Shown here piece after piece: positions 1-9,667 of a stretch of 15,920 bases of DNA (the stretch's first letter is position 1; the number at the start of each line of letters is the position of its first letter). The stretch comes from Tieghemiomyces parasiticus (Eukaryota; Kickxellomycota; Dimargaritomycetes; Dimargaritales; Dimargaritaceae): positions 1 to 15,920 of the forward strand of contig JANBPT010001041.1 of the NCBI GenBank assembly GCA_027575765.1. Reading direction: 5' to 3'. Made by a program: the position numbers and the translations under genes. The notes under the pieces were generated by a model. The model did not search any database. It saw only the letters and a list, made by a program, of their open reading frames with translations, and was not told the DNA's origin.

Positions 1-22
1 TCCCGACCTTTCCCTACTCGTC

Positions 23-92
23 CCGGTTTATCAGATGTAGTCAGTTCGAATACTCAAGGAGAAGGGTTGACCGCAGGTGTCTGATAAACCGG
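23..92. repeat. 13-bp perfect inverted repeat
   Basis: CCGGTTTATCAGA at 23-35 is the exact reverse complement of TCTGATAAACCGG at 80-92, with 44 bases between them. The two arms could form a stem or mark the ends of a small element. The window edge prevents a look further left. Confidence 0.8.
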
Positions 93-138
93 TGTGTAAT
101 TCGTTCGTAGACGAGAAGAAAATTGTCAGATTTTAGAA

Positions 139-262
139 TCGGCCGGTCCCGGTCCTAGCCGCGCGCCGTCCCGTCAAGGGCCGCTCGGGCCGGGCCTCTC
201 GCCATTGTCCATTCGATCGGGACCGCAAAGTCGGGACCGGGCCCGGCGCAGGCAGCGAAGGC
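139..262. repeat. GC-rich cluster of short direct and inverted repeats
   Basis: TCGGGACCG occurs twice 14 bases apart (217-225 and 231-239). Both copies can pair with CGGTCCCG at 144-151, and CCGGTCCCG (143-151) is the exact reverse complement of 232-240. The patch is much richer in GC than the DNA around it and would fold strongly. Confidence 0.6.
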
Positions 263-1706
263 CGTACTGCACATCCCAGTGCCCTTCTGTCTTGGCCGGT
301 TCTAATAAGGCAAGGGCGGGTTGGAGGCTTTAGCGTTCACCCCGAAGCCAAGTCAACTCCAGATCACATGAAAAATAAAAACACCTAATACGCCTTGGCC
401 GCCTTTCCCATGGTGAAACGTCTGTTTACCGACATGGGCTAATGGTAAAACCCCTTAGATTACCTGTGCCAAACCCACTCCCGCTCAAAGACTCCCCTCG
501 TGCCGGGCTTCAAATAGACGGGCCTACCAGTCGATCATAGCTCAACTCAGGCCCACAACCCTAATCCCTGGGCCGAAAAGCAATTCATTTTTGTGGGTAT
601 AGTGTGTATACTGTTAGCCCCGCACCCCCGCCATGGCAGGATACGATCCTGCAAAGTAGTGAATGAAGCCTATTTGCAACGACAAACCGCGCTACAGAGA
701 ACCCACCGATAGTTAAAATTGCGTATCTGAACCGGTTTTATCGCCGTTGTTCTTGGCTCACGGTTAGTTTCTATAGTCGCAGACACCTAACTTTTACAAG
801 GAGCCAAGTTTCATATACCATATTATGAAGGTCGTTTTGTGTACTGATAAGCTCGCAATGTTAGGTACTAGAAAAGCGCCAAGCGACATGCCCACTGGTA
901 TGCTGTTGTTGCCCAACACCCGAGCGTACTGTAGCTCACAACTCGACCAAGGCGCTGGTAACTGCTGCCGCCTGCTTTACCTTAACCGTTTTGTCTACAC
1001 ATATCGCTCAAATTAGCCACCGCACCTCCACCGCCTTTCTGAAAGAAGACAACATGCAACGTAGTGAAGTTGGCAGGCTGGGACGGGATATTGGCTATAG
1101 CATTTCAAAATGCGAGGCTAACTCTCCAGCAACGGGATAAGCGGACGAGAGACGCCCATGACAATAGCGAAACGGCGAGAAAGGTGGTATACAAGCCATA
1201 CACTACAGACGTCGCACCGAGTTCGGCAGGAAGTCAGCTGACCATTGGCTAGAGTGGGAAGTGGCTGGCGGCCTGTGCTACTAGGAGATGGGAATGTCAA
1301 CGCCTCCAACAGAGAAAGAGAGATCAATAGCGAGGGAAGTGGCAACGGAAGATATGGGTGAAAGAAAAAAGCCTGGGCTACAGGGGACTTGATGCCTCTG
1401 TCTGGGCCAAAGAATAAGCGAGCGGAACCTTATCGGAGGGACAACGCAAGTCCTATGGTGGGGGTTGGCGCAGAGTCTGTACCACCGCCTTTTCTCGTTC
1501 AATAATTACTTACCGTGTTCCCAAAGGCTACGCAGTCCGTGTTTTGTGCTTACTTCCCATTTAAGCCCGCTGACACGATGGCAGCTGACCCATCGGGCTC
1601 GCCCGTAAACTATTATTAGCTCTCACCGTGCCAACCGTTGCGGCCGTTCGACACTAATGAGCCGTAGACGCTGGGGGGACCTGGCTTGAACGGACAGGAG
1701 AATCAA

Positions 1707-1730
1707 ACACACACACACATACACGCACAC
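1707..1730. repeat. CA/TG microsatellite, slightly degenerate
   Basis: An alternating AC run covers 1707-1719 and continues with single interruptions to 1730. It is a simple repeat with no associated gene. Confidence 0.85.
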
Positions 1731-2389
1731 GATTGAGACAGGTAACGGTATTCGGTTTCTTTTGATATTCTAGAGCGGTAAGCGGGGCCACACTGGCAGG
1801 ACGGAGGCGTGGATGGCGGTGGCGAGTCGGCTGGGTGGCATACCCCTACGCGCCTGGTTGCAATAGGTGACGGAGGTGCTGTTAGCTGCACCGTCTTCCG
1901 CGACCCCTGATACTGGACCTAGATACTATCCTCGTAGGCGCCGCATGCCTGTGAACAGATCACATGCTGGTTCAGATGGCCTGCAGAAACTGGCCAGCGG
2001 GATCGCATGCTTACGTCTTCCGGAGAACAAGAGGATGTCAATATACAGGGAAGTGTCAGCCTGCTGTGCTTGATCGGGGATCATTCTGGACAACACGTGA
2101 TACTAGGCTTAACTGGGCGTTGGGGCCAATGAAAAACATCCACCCGGGCAAGCGGAGCTGGACTCACCACGGTCTGCAGTGGACTGTTTAGGATCTTATT
2201 GGTCATGCGAGATGGGCGGGGTGAGGCCAGTAGCCCATTCCGATCTCCGTGGCGGCTGATACCTATTTTGCCAGACGAAAAAAGAGGTGGCTTTCTCACG
2301 ACAGAGGTGTCCGCTCGCCCTTTATGAACATCTTCCGTGCTTTACACAATACGCTCAACACCATCACGGGGCACTGGTGGCATAGTGGA

Positions 2390-2414
2390 GGGGGTGGGGA
2401 AGGCAGGGGGTGGG
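2390..2414 (+). other. Canonical G-quadruplex motif
   Basis: Four G-runs (2390-2394, 2396-2399, 2406-2410, 2412-2414) are separated by loops of 1, 6 and 1 bases, which meets the usual G3+N1-7 rule. Folding in the cell is not shown by sequence. Confidence 0.7.
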
Positions 2415-3859
2415 AAGATGTGAATTAGGCTAATGATCGGGGGAGAACGTGACGAGACGGCTAATGAAGGAGAGATTTGGGACGGCTGGGGCCTGGGGAT
2501 CGGCCAGTCATTAAACACAGACGTGCTCCTGTGCCCGCAAGATTAGTATGATTGCTAAAATCAGAATCCACCAGTTACATTGATAGAATGCAGGGTCCGA
2601 TCCTGAGCGATGGTGGGTTGGACGGGGTTGAGGAGGCGGGATGGGCCGTGGGAACGAATAGATACTGGCTACCACAACAGTAACGCGTTGGAGTCAGGTT
2701 TATAAATGCACTGGCGTACAACACACTGCCTATCTGACCATCCTTAGTAGCTCCATGATCGTCGGAGCTGGATACCGACTCGGCTATCACGAACCGAGGC
2801 TTTGAGTTACAGCCTTTCTGGACCTACGTTTAGCAGTGCTATTCTCCGTAATACCGGTGGCTATGAATATTCCGCCCCATCCCCTCCAGGGTCTAGACAG
2901 GGCCTTGCGAAGGGGGAGGCGTGGCTATAATCAGGCTGGATTATAGGCTCGGTTCTGGCTGGATCCCTAGCCTGTCAGAGAGGCCATACTAATGGCGGCT
3001 GACGGCGGGAAGGGAGATGCCATAATCACCCATCGGCTACTCAGGTAGATCACGATACCCCGGATTCTGGCCCTCAGCTTCGTAAGCGACTCCATCTTAA
3101 TAGAGCCGAGGAGGATACAATATCTGCGGCTAAGCGGTGAAAAGGTATCGAGACAGTGATCGTCGGATCTGGGGTTGGTTCTCAGGGCGAGCCCCCCTCC
3201 ATGGCTTCTCTTCACCGCCGCCGCTTTTGGTGCCGCCCAGATCTTAAACCTGTTGAGATCATCTTGCAGCTAGGATCATAGACGCATTCCTTCCCTCCGG
3301 GGCCCATCATTTTCCCTCAGAAAGGGCTACAGGTGATTAAACGAAACTACAGTACCATCGTATAACCAAAAGGACTGACAGGCTCCTTTCCATCAAACCA
3401 CCAGCAAGCTTCCCAGCTTCACCATTCCATCATGAATGTCCCATTGTTTCCTGGCCGCTATCAGGAGCCTTTGGAAGTGCCCCAAGGCGAATGGCGGCCC
3501 GGGCAACCTCCAGTCTTGCCCCCCTCCAAGGGGACGAACCCGAAGTTGCTCGCCGCTGCTGGACAGAACTGCACCAAACTTCCTTGGCAAAACAAGACGA
3601 TAGCCCGCCGTAAAGGTCAGTACCCTTCCGTATATAAGCGGGCTATTGTTCACTACATTATGCAAAGTCAAGCGCTTAATAAATACGGCGGCTTTTCTTC
3701 GTCCTATAAACCCCACCTTGGTCTCGACTCACCATCCATGCTTCCTCTGCGGCCCTTCCCAAGGTGTACACTCCATAATTGGCCACGATAGGTGTGGCCT
3801 TTACCGCGGCTCTCGTTTACAGCGGATTGCTCGAGTGCGGATCTGATAATGCGAGACAA

Positions 3860-3868
3860 GGGGGGGGG
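3860..3868 (+). repeat. Nine-G run
   Basis: Uninterrupted G from 3860 to 3868, within an AG-rich stretch. It is one of eight G or C runs of at least 8 bases in the non-coding DNA of this window. Confidence 0.9.
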
Positions 3869-4140
3869 AGAGGCGAGGCGAGACCGCTTCTCTCAGGCTC
3901 TGGTCTGGGTACTCCCGCTGTGCGTAGCCTGATGGAGAGATGGAGGAGCCGCCGATTATCCAGATGTCCACTCTTATTACGTCGTATCATTTACGTTTCC
4001 AGCCTCACACTCAGGGTGACACCAGACTTACATCGCCCAAGGCACCTCAGCAGTCGGTGTAGGCCGACCAATTCCACCTACCTGCCAAGTAAGGAAGGCA
4101 GCTAACAATGTGCGACAAGGTCCTTGGTATCATCACTGAC

Positions 4141-4330
4141 CATATCTCAAAAAAAAAACTTTATCTAACCAAAAAAAGCCATCAGGCCATCTCATTTTCA
4201 ATAAGCTCCGGAAGCACCACCTAATAGGGCTGGATATTATGCCTGTTTTAATAACGGTATAGCCCCAAAAGTAGGCAAATATGTTAAATACGGGCAAAAA
4301 ATTAATTGAAATCATACTAATACCATCGGA
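4141..4330. other. AT-rich island
   Basis: This stretch is visibly richer in A and T than its surroundings and carries ten A at 4149-4158. On the - strand it reads as a hydrophobic open frame (4133-4504, TTG start), which AT-rich DNA produces easily. I recognise no organellar gene in it. Confidence 0.4.
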
Positions 4331-5366
4331 CCTGGTAACAGCCGAATTATGTAGACGATGGAGAAAACTGACAACCCGGCCGGGGATGATGGGCCAAGGG
4401 GGGTAGGGTAATATCTTAAACATTAGAGCCCCTTTTGAACATGGCATTGTTCCCACCCTGGTCAGGAACAGGCACCTATACCAGTACTTTGGCACCGAAG
4501 TCAATTCATACGGGAAAAAGGAGGCTGTGGAGCCTACCCGGTATATATGGGAACGGGGGGTGAGGGCAATACTATGCTATGTTTCTGGCCAGCTTACTCA
4601 GCCCACCACAAGGCGAGACGCTTTACTTCGCACTCCAGAGAGGGGTGTCCATACTGTTAATGCCTCCTCCGCGAGTATTTTAGGTATGCTTACAACGATC
4701 GCCACTGCATGCAGGTGCCAATATGACATGAATTCCCCCCGTCGTTTGGTGGGGGCCATGGGCAAGGAGAAAAGTAGGCAGAAAAAGGGGTAGGTGGATC
4801 GGTCGCTCCTAGGGATCACCGCTTCCTATGTGGCCCTATCCGGGTTCCACATGGTAAGCGTTTCGCCACGGGGCTACCAATTCATTTCACCCAATTTTCT
4901 CTGCCTATATGATAGCTTAGCGGAGATAACTGATAGATTGAGGGTCCAAAAAGGGCATCGAGAGGTATGCTAACGAATATACAACCATTAACACTGGGAA
5001 GGAAGGGTAACGACGAAGGACGAGTCGTAGAGAGAAAAATAATAATGATTGAACCTGTGTTGGCCAAGCCATAGAAGATGGAGGCTTAGCCCGCAGCAGT
5101 TTGATTTGAGAATATACAGAAGAGGGAAGAGGCTCAATAAGGAGAGGTCGGAAGTGGGTGAAAGTGATGCGGAATTCATTAATAGCGCTGTATTTGCGGT
5201 GGCTCGTGGGGGAGGGGAAACGAGAGCTGTACGTTGGGATAGGAAACTAAGGGTGAACAGGGCTCCTGCGCCATGTCGATTACTTTGTTTCAATGGCACC
5301 CACCGGTTTGGCGTTGGCGGAGGCTTGGTTGCTACTCGCGATCACTGCACGCTCATTGAGGAAAGA

Positions 5367-5431
5367 GGGGGGGGGAATCATAAAGACATGATGGATTTTA
5401 GCCTTCCATTATTGTCGAAAGGGGGGGGGGG
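5367..5431 (+). repeat. Paired long G runs (9 and 11 bases)
   Basis: Nine G at 5367-5375 and eleven G at 5421-5431 are separated by 45 bases, within a purine-rich stretch. The 11-base run is the longest homopolymer in the window. Confidence 0.9.
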
Positions 5432-5770
5432 CGACCGGTTCTTTTGCTTTTAATGGATCCGTTCATACGGATAGCCAGATTGGTTGATTAGTTTTTCATG
5501 ATGGTAAACGTCTAGATTTTGAGGCAGGCCGTCGAGCTGAAGTGACTGTGCGAGTTTGACAAGGACATGGTGGTTCCGAACTTTGGCACTTCATGGTGTG
5601 GTTTTGGAAGACCGATACCGTTTAAAGTACCAATGTCCTGGCTCAATTAGGACGCTGGACTGTGAGTTCAATGTGCCTCGTAAGACGGATGGAGGTTGGC
5701 CGTTATGGTGAAGACACCGTTGGCTACTTCGTGCCATCAGCCCAGTTCTGGGCCTCCACTTTATTATGAA

Positions 5771-5780
5771 CCCCCCCCCC
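5771..5780. repeat. Ten-C run
   Basis: Uninterrupted C from 5771 to 5780, followed by ACCC. Its exact length may be uncertain, as homopolymers are error-prone in sequencing. Confidence 0.9.
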
Positions 5781-6164
5781 ACCCGAGAGTCCCACGCCAA
5801 TTCAACCACGCGTCTAACCTATAACCAAACAACCCGCTGTACCCCCGCAATGGGGCGGTCGAGCGTGGAGGCTTGCGTCGCTCCCGTGTGGAGATCATCC
5901 GCCTCTTTCTAACCCCACACTATGGACGCGCTGTTGGCCCACCATTGCCGTAAGATCAAACAGAGCCTGCCACTGTGAATATCACCAAAGATCAATATAA
6001 TATGGGGAGGACTATCGCTGACACACCCACCCTCCACCACTAGAAATGATACCTTCCGACGTACACTTCCACTTTGATAGTTGGCTGTAGCTTGTTACTG
6101 ATTAGGCAACTGGCGGCCAGCAAAAATTGAGTATTAATTGTGTATGGAAGGCACGGAAGGCCAG

Positions 6165-6172
6165 CCCCCCCC
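6165..6172. repeat. Eight-C run
   Basis: Uninterrupted C from 6165 to 6172, directly followed by GGG. Confidence 0.9.
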
Positions 6173-6580
6173 GGGAGGCAGGGCGCTTACATGACATGGT
6201 TGGTGGGCCCCTTAGTACTCTGTAACATCGGCATTGACCCCTAACGGCGTGGGATGCGATGTAGTGTCACCAACCTCCCCCTCTTGGCTGCCTGGGCGTG
6301 TGTAGATGAGGATGCGCCACGGCCGGTTAGCAATATCCTCCCAGTGGCCGATCAGTGGTCCGTGTAACGTAACTATCATACCAATGCCTTAGTAATTGTA
6401 CGGGTGGGCCCGCCCCCCTGTGCACAACCGATGGTCGGCCGGTTCGATTTGGAACTCCGACTAAAGCCCTTGACCCCGCACCCCTGGTTCTACACTCCGC
6501 CATCCCCATGACCTACCAAAGCCGTAACTGGGCCTTATTGGTGGCTGAAGTTTTATAGAGGGTGTGATGGTGAGCTAGGA

Positions 6581-6601
6581 GGGGGGGGTTGGAATCCCCC
6601 C
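6581..6601. repeat. G-run/C-run hairpin
   Basis: Eight G (6581-6588) and six C (6596-6601) flank the seven-base loop TTGGAAT. Six consecutive G:C pairs (6583-6588 with 6596-6601) make a compact, stable stem. No gene ends nearby, so a termination role is not supported. Confidence 0.65.
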
Positions 6602-7716
6602 GCCGGGCAAGATCTACCGATACGCTCAGTTGGAGAGGGGGGCGGTTAGTTTGAAGGTGGGTAGAAAGGGAAGATACAGAGTGAGTTGGCGACGCTGAGT
6701 AGCACCAGAGAACGGAACTCGAGCCGGTAGTGTTGTAAAGGTGGACGCTGACGCCGCCTTACTATAGCGCTTGCGCTGACTGAATATCATCCCCAAATTC
6801 GTCGACGACACGGACGTGAAACTCCTCCCCAATACGCGGCCCCAGTGAGGTAAGGGGTCCATTCTGTAATGCATCAGACAGCAGATGACTGGGAAAGGTT
6901 GAGAGATAATTCGGAATGACGGTGACAGCTCCGAGAGAGTCGGCGAGGCGATTCGTCTGGACTGATCGAGAGTGGCAAGTTAGGTTCACGTCAGCAGTCA
7001 GCGTGTGTACTAGGTTTTTTTTAGGGAGAGGCAGGGTGCAAGGCTACCATGATAAGGGAGTTGCCGCCCCTCCCAAATTCCAGCCCTAGGGGTGTCATCT
7101 CCGAACGCCGCCTCCCAGTCTCGAGGCAGTTGGGCTGTGGGGAATCAGGTGTGGTGTCGTGCTATGAACAGTGGCCACAAATACGAAATACCGCCCGCCA
7201 GCTATGGCCGACCGTCCGACGAGCGCCCGCAGACAGCGGAGAGTCCTGGCGATCTTATCGCCTCTCCACTCATTGCTAGTGCCTTTGGTGGCTACTTATT
7301 AGACAAGTACCCGCTTCACTGGCGGCACCTAGGCAGCCGGTGAACGGTACAAGATGATTTTCACTGCAAAAGGGAGATGCGCGAAAGGAGCTTGGGGCCC
7401 CATTTAGAGCCGGGTTGCGTACGGCGTGTTCTTTCATCCGATAGCATAGCGCTGGGACACACAATGACCCTTCGTCCGTCATTTCCCCGGGCATACCAGG
7501 TGGCTTGGGCAGGATGAGTAGCCGCCAGGTGCAGCTGGGGGGAGATGAAGAGTGGGGCGCAGCTGCTTGTGCTGGAATGGGCATGGAGCACGAACAGGAG
7601 TAAAGGAGGGAGGGATCGGCACAGCGGCGTGTCCCGTCCCTCAGGTAAGGGCGATAGGGAGTCGCTCCGCCCGTCCATCGCTAGCCACATTGGTAGCCTG
7701 CCAGTAGGCTGTACCT

Positions 7717-7725
7717 CCCCCCCCC
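7717..7725. repeat. Nine-C run
   Basis: Uninterrupted C from 7717 to 7725, followed by ACCC, just upstream of the pyrimidine-rich leader region. Confidence 0.9.
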
Positions 7726-8165
7726 ACCCTCTAGTGCGGGGACGGTCGGGTCGAGAGCATGGCACGTAGGAGAGTGGGCCGCGGGATGGGCCAAAGCCCC
7801 CTCTCCCCCCGTCTCGAGGAACATGTCGCCCAATACGCTTGCTGCTTAGCGGGCTGCTGTCCTCCTTCCTTTTTTTCTTTTCCAATCGCCTCTGCTCCCT
7901 CCCTCGATGCCTTCGCCGCACTTCTGCCAACTGGGGCCCTCCCTCTTTCATTTCGTCACTCCCGCCACCCCTCTTCTCTCGCCCACCGCCCTCCTCGCCC
8001 CAGCTCTGGGCTGCATGTAGCCACCAACCCCCATCGCCGCCCCCGGCATTCATTCGCCCCGCGGTTGATTCTCCGACCACACCCGCTCGCAGCCAGTCGA
8101 GGTGTGTATGCGCCTGCACGTCCACAACCGCGAACGTTCCCCCTCGCCTTCCCTGATGGCGGGTG

Positions 8166-8173
8166 TATATAAT
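8166..8173 (+). promoter_or_regulatory. TATA-like box (distal candidate)
   Basis: TATATAAT lies in a C/T-rich context about 1.5 kb upstream of the DUF8032 start codon. It matches the TATA consensus well. If used, the leader would be long and would need splicing to shorten it. Confidence 0.3.
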
Positions 8174-8421
8174 CGGACCCTCTGCCGGCCTCCTCGCAGC
8201 CCCGGTCGTCCTTTTACTTGCTGCTGCCCCCCACTCCCACCGCCCTTCCCGACCTCCCCCATATACCCTGTTTAAATAGCCTGCTTGTCGGGCTGGTCCT
8301 GCCTCGTGTACTAGTTACCTTTAAACACGCTGTCGCTCTGTCCCTCCTGCCCCTGGGAGCGTCCTAGCCGTATTATCCTACCTATTCTGTGTGTCGCTTT
8401 CGGTGCTTATTTGCTCTCCAC

Positions 8422-8844
8422 GTATGAGTCGAGTAAGCCGCCCTTGTCCCTTCCCAACTCCGCCAGCCCACGCTTCATTCCTCCCGAGCTCTTGCGACCA
8501 CCAGACAGACGTCGGCAATCCCTCCCTGCCGCTCCTGGGTAATCTCTCCTTCTTCTCTCGACTCCGCTTCTCTCCACACCTGTACTGCTATCGTTATCTT
8601 TCTCCCTTCTCCTCCTCCTTCCGGTTGAACACCGCTGCGCTTTACTGCCACTCCGATCACCACTCTGGCCTATAAAACACCCCAGCGCCACTATTAACGA
8701 CCCGCCGTTTGTTTGGCATCGGGTTCGTCGCTGCAGAGCCGCAATCTTTCGACTGGCTCACCTGACGCCATCCAGCACATATACACACACGAGCCCAAAC
8801 TCCGCCTGCTTCTGCACGCTGATATTTCTCTGTCCTGTCTACAG
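8422..8844 (+). other. Possible additional leader intron, alternative promoter model
   Basis: A GTATGA donor at 8422 and a strong acceptor ending at 8844 (CTGAT at 8819-8823, a C/T tract, then CTACAG) could remove the only other ATG in this part of the leader (8424). This makes sense only if transcription starts near the distal TATA box at 8166, because the proximal TATA box would then lie within the intron. The acceptor looks better than the donor. Confidence 0.2.
8671..8677 (+). promoter_or_regulatory. TATA-like box (proximal candidate)
   Basis: TATAAAA follows a dense C/T-rich tract. A start site 30-100 bases downstream would fall in 8700-8780. The stretch from there to the GTAAGT splice donor at 8882 contains no ATG, so this is the core promoter I prefer. 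Confidence 0.4.
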
Positions 8845-8881
8845 GTCCCGCTTCCCTGTCTATAGTTCGTCCACGAATCAA

Positions 8882-9492
8882 GTAAGTGAGCCTAATCGTT
8901 ACTGTCCACTTCGTTGGACGGGCCCCCCTCCTCCTCCTTATTTTTGGCCGTACAACCACCACCACCACCGAGTCAATGCACTAGACTAGCCTCGCTCGTT
9001 TCAGTCGCTGATTAGCCAACCAGCGGCAAACCGGCGGTGGAGGTACCCAGAACCAGGGCGGCAGAGTGCCAGGACAGGGGGAGGAGGGCGAGGAGAAGGA
9101 CGTAGCGTAGTGATTACTCCGGGCTTCCGCACTATCGCGTCGGCTTGCAGGCACTCACTCAGTCGCGCGCGCCTCCCCCCTTTCACTCACTTCCACTCAC
9201 CTCTGCCATGGAGGAATAGGGTGAGGGTGGGTGACTGCCGCGTCGTAGGGCTACTGTGCTCGTGAGCTATCGTCCTCCGCGTGGGGTCCCCGTCAGCCCT
9301 CGGTTAGTAATACCGCGCTGCACTCCCCTATCTGCGCGGTGGCAAGTACTCCCGCTTTCTCCTAGAATATGATGCACTATGCTCCAAGCCGTTAGCCACC
9401 CACGCCGGTCACTAACTCTTATCTCCTTTCACCTACATCTTCTCCGCCCTCGTTATCCTTATCGCTAAGTCGACCGGTCTCGGTGAGCACAG
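8882..9492 (+). other. Candidate intron in the 5' leader of the DUF8032 gene
   Basis: The donor CAA|GTAAGTGAG at 8882 is close to consensus. A CACTAAC branch-like motif (branch A about 9415) is followed by a C/T-rich tract; possible acceptors are AG 9469, CACAG 9492 and GACAG 9501. All upstream ATGs between the proximal TATA box and the start codon (8976, 9208, 9369, 9372, 9379) lie inside this interval, while the flanking presumed exons (about 8700-8881 and 9493-9667) have none. Splicing would therefore make 9668 the first AUG of the mRNA. The intron is inferred, and the acceptor is uncertain. Confidence 0.4.
8928..8969 (+). repeat. Short CTC and ACC trinucleotide repeats
   Basis: A CTC repeat (8928-8938) is followed by five exact ACC units (8955-8969). 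Both lie within the candidate leader intron and look like ordinary microsatellites. Confidence 0.7.
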
Positions 9493-9667
9493 CCTTGACA
9501 GCACGTGGACTTGTCTCAACCGAATATAGCCCTTTTCACGACCTTTCACTAGTCCCAGATCGCTTCGACCCCGAAGTTTCAAGCCAGATCCTAAGTGTTA
9601 CCCGATCTGCATCCCGGACCGCTCTCACCTTACCCCTCGCTCCGTTTACGACCTCGCGTTACCGCGG

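Larger units (their letters stand above)
1..2380. other. Gene-poor region, left part
   Basis: No coding region is supported. The open frames are shorter than 80 codons, overlap on opposite strands and resemble no known protein. GC content is intermediate and clearly below that of the two genes, apart from a GC-rich patch at about 139-262. The region holds a 13-bp inverted repeat at the left edge and a CA repeat near 1707. No tRNA or rRNA was recognised. Confidence 0.6.
2381..4130. other. Gene-poor region, middle part
   Basis: No gene is supported. Opposing frames of 107 codons (3393-3716, - strand) and 119 codons (3432-3791, + strand) cover the same DNA, and neither resembles a known protein. 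The region starts with a G-quadruplex motif and contains a nine-G run at 3860-3868. Confidence 0.55.
4131..7840. other. Gene-poor region, right part
   Basis: No gene is supported. It starts with an AT-rich island (about 4141-4330, including ten A at 4149-4158) and continues with a purine-rich stretch on the + strand (about 4900-5440). Several long G or C runs, a G/C hairpin at 6581-6601 and an eight-T run at 7015-7022 follow. The longest frames, other than shadows of low-complexity sequence, are 123-134 codons, begin at TTG, and have no recognisable domain. Confidence 0.55.
7841..9667 (+). promoter_or_regulatory. Pyrimidine-rich promoter and 5' leader of the DUF8032 gene
   Basis: From about 7840 the + strand becomes strongly C/T-rich and G- and A-poor, most clearly at 7860-8690, and it stays largely non-coding up to the first ATG at 9668. 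Such C/T-rich tracts on the coding strand are common just upstream of fungal genes. Two TATA-like boxes lie inside (8166, 8671), with CCAAT at 7882-7886 and an E-box-like CACGTG at 9502-9507. Between 8161 and 8975 there is only one ATG on the + strand (8424), which fits transcribed leader. Transcription start sites cannot be read from sequence alone. Confidence 0.55.

Noticed and set aside
43..55. tRNA B-box-like sequence (AGTTCGAATAC)
   Set aside because: The bases either side of the loop cannot form the T-arm stem on either strand, and no matching acceptor stem was found.
3393..3791. Opposing frames of 107 (-) and 119 (+) codons
   Set aside because: Both cover the same DNA, show no family resemblance and fit the chance length expected for stop-poor stretches.
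5049..5453. 134-codon frame on the + strand
   Set aside because: It starts at TTG, runs through two long G runs that encode Gly stretches, and has no recognisable domain.
6439..6452. tRNA B-box-like sequence (GGTTCGATTTG)
   Set aside because: No T-arm pairing and no A box at a suitable distance.
1..7840. Transposon, CRISPR array or prophage in the gene-poor half
   Set aside because: No transposase or reverse-transcriptase motifs, no long terminal or tandem repeats, and no regularly spaced repeats were seen; single-copy status cannot be tested without the rest of the genome.
7361..8125. 254-codon frame on the - strand
   Set aside because: It begins at GTG, is Gly/Arg/Ser/Pro-rich low-complexity sequence, and is the antisense of the C/T-rich leader, where stop codons are scarce on the purine strand. 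No domain is recognisable.
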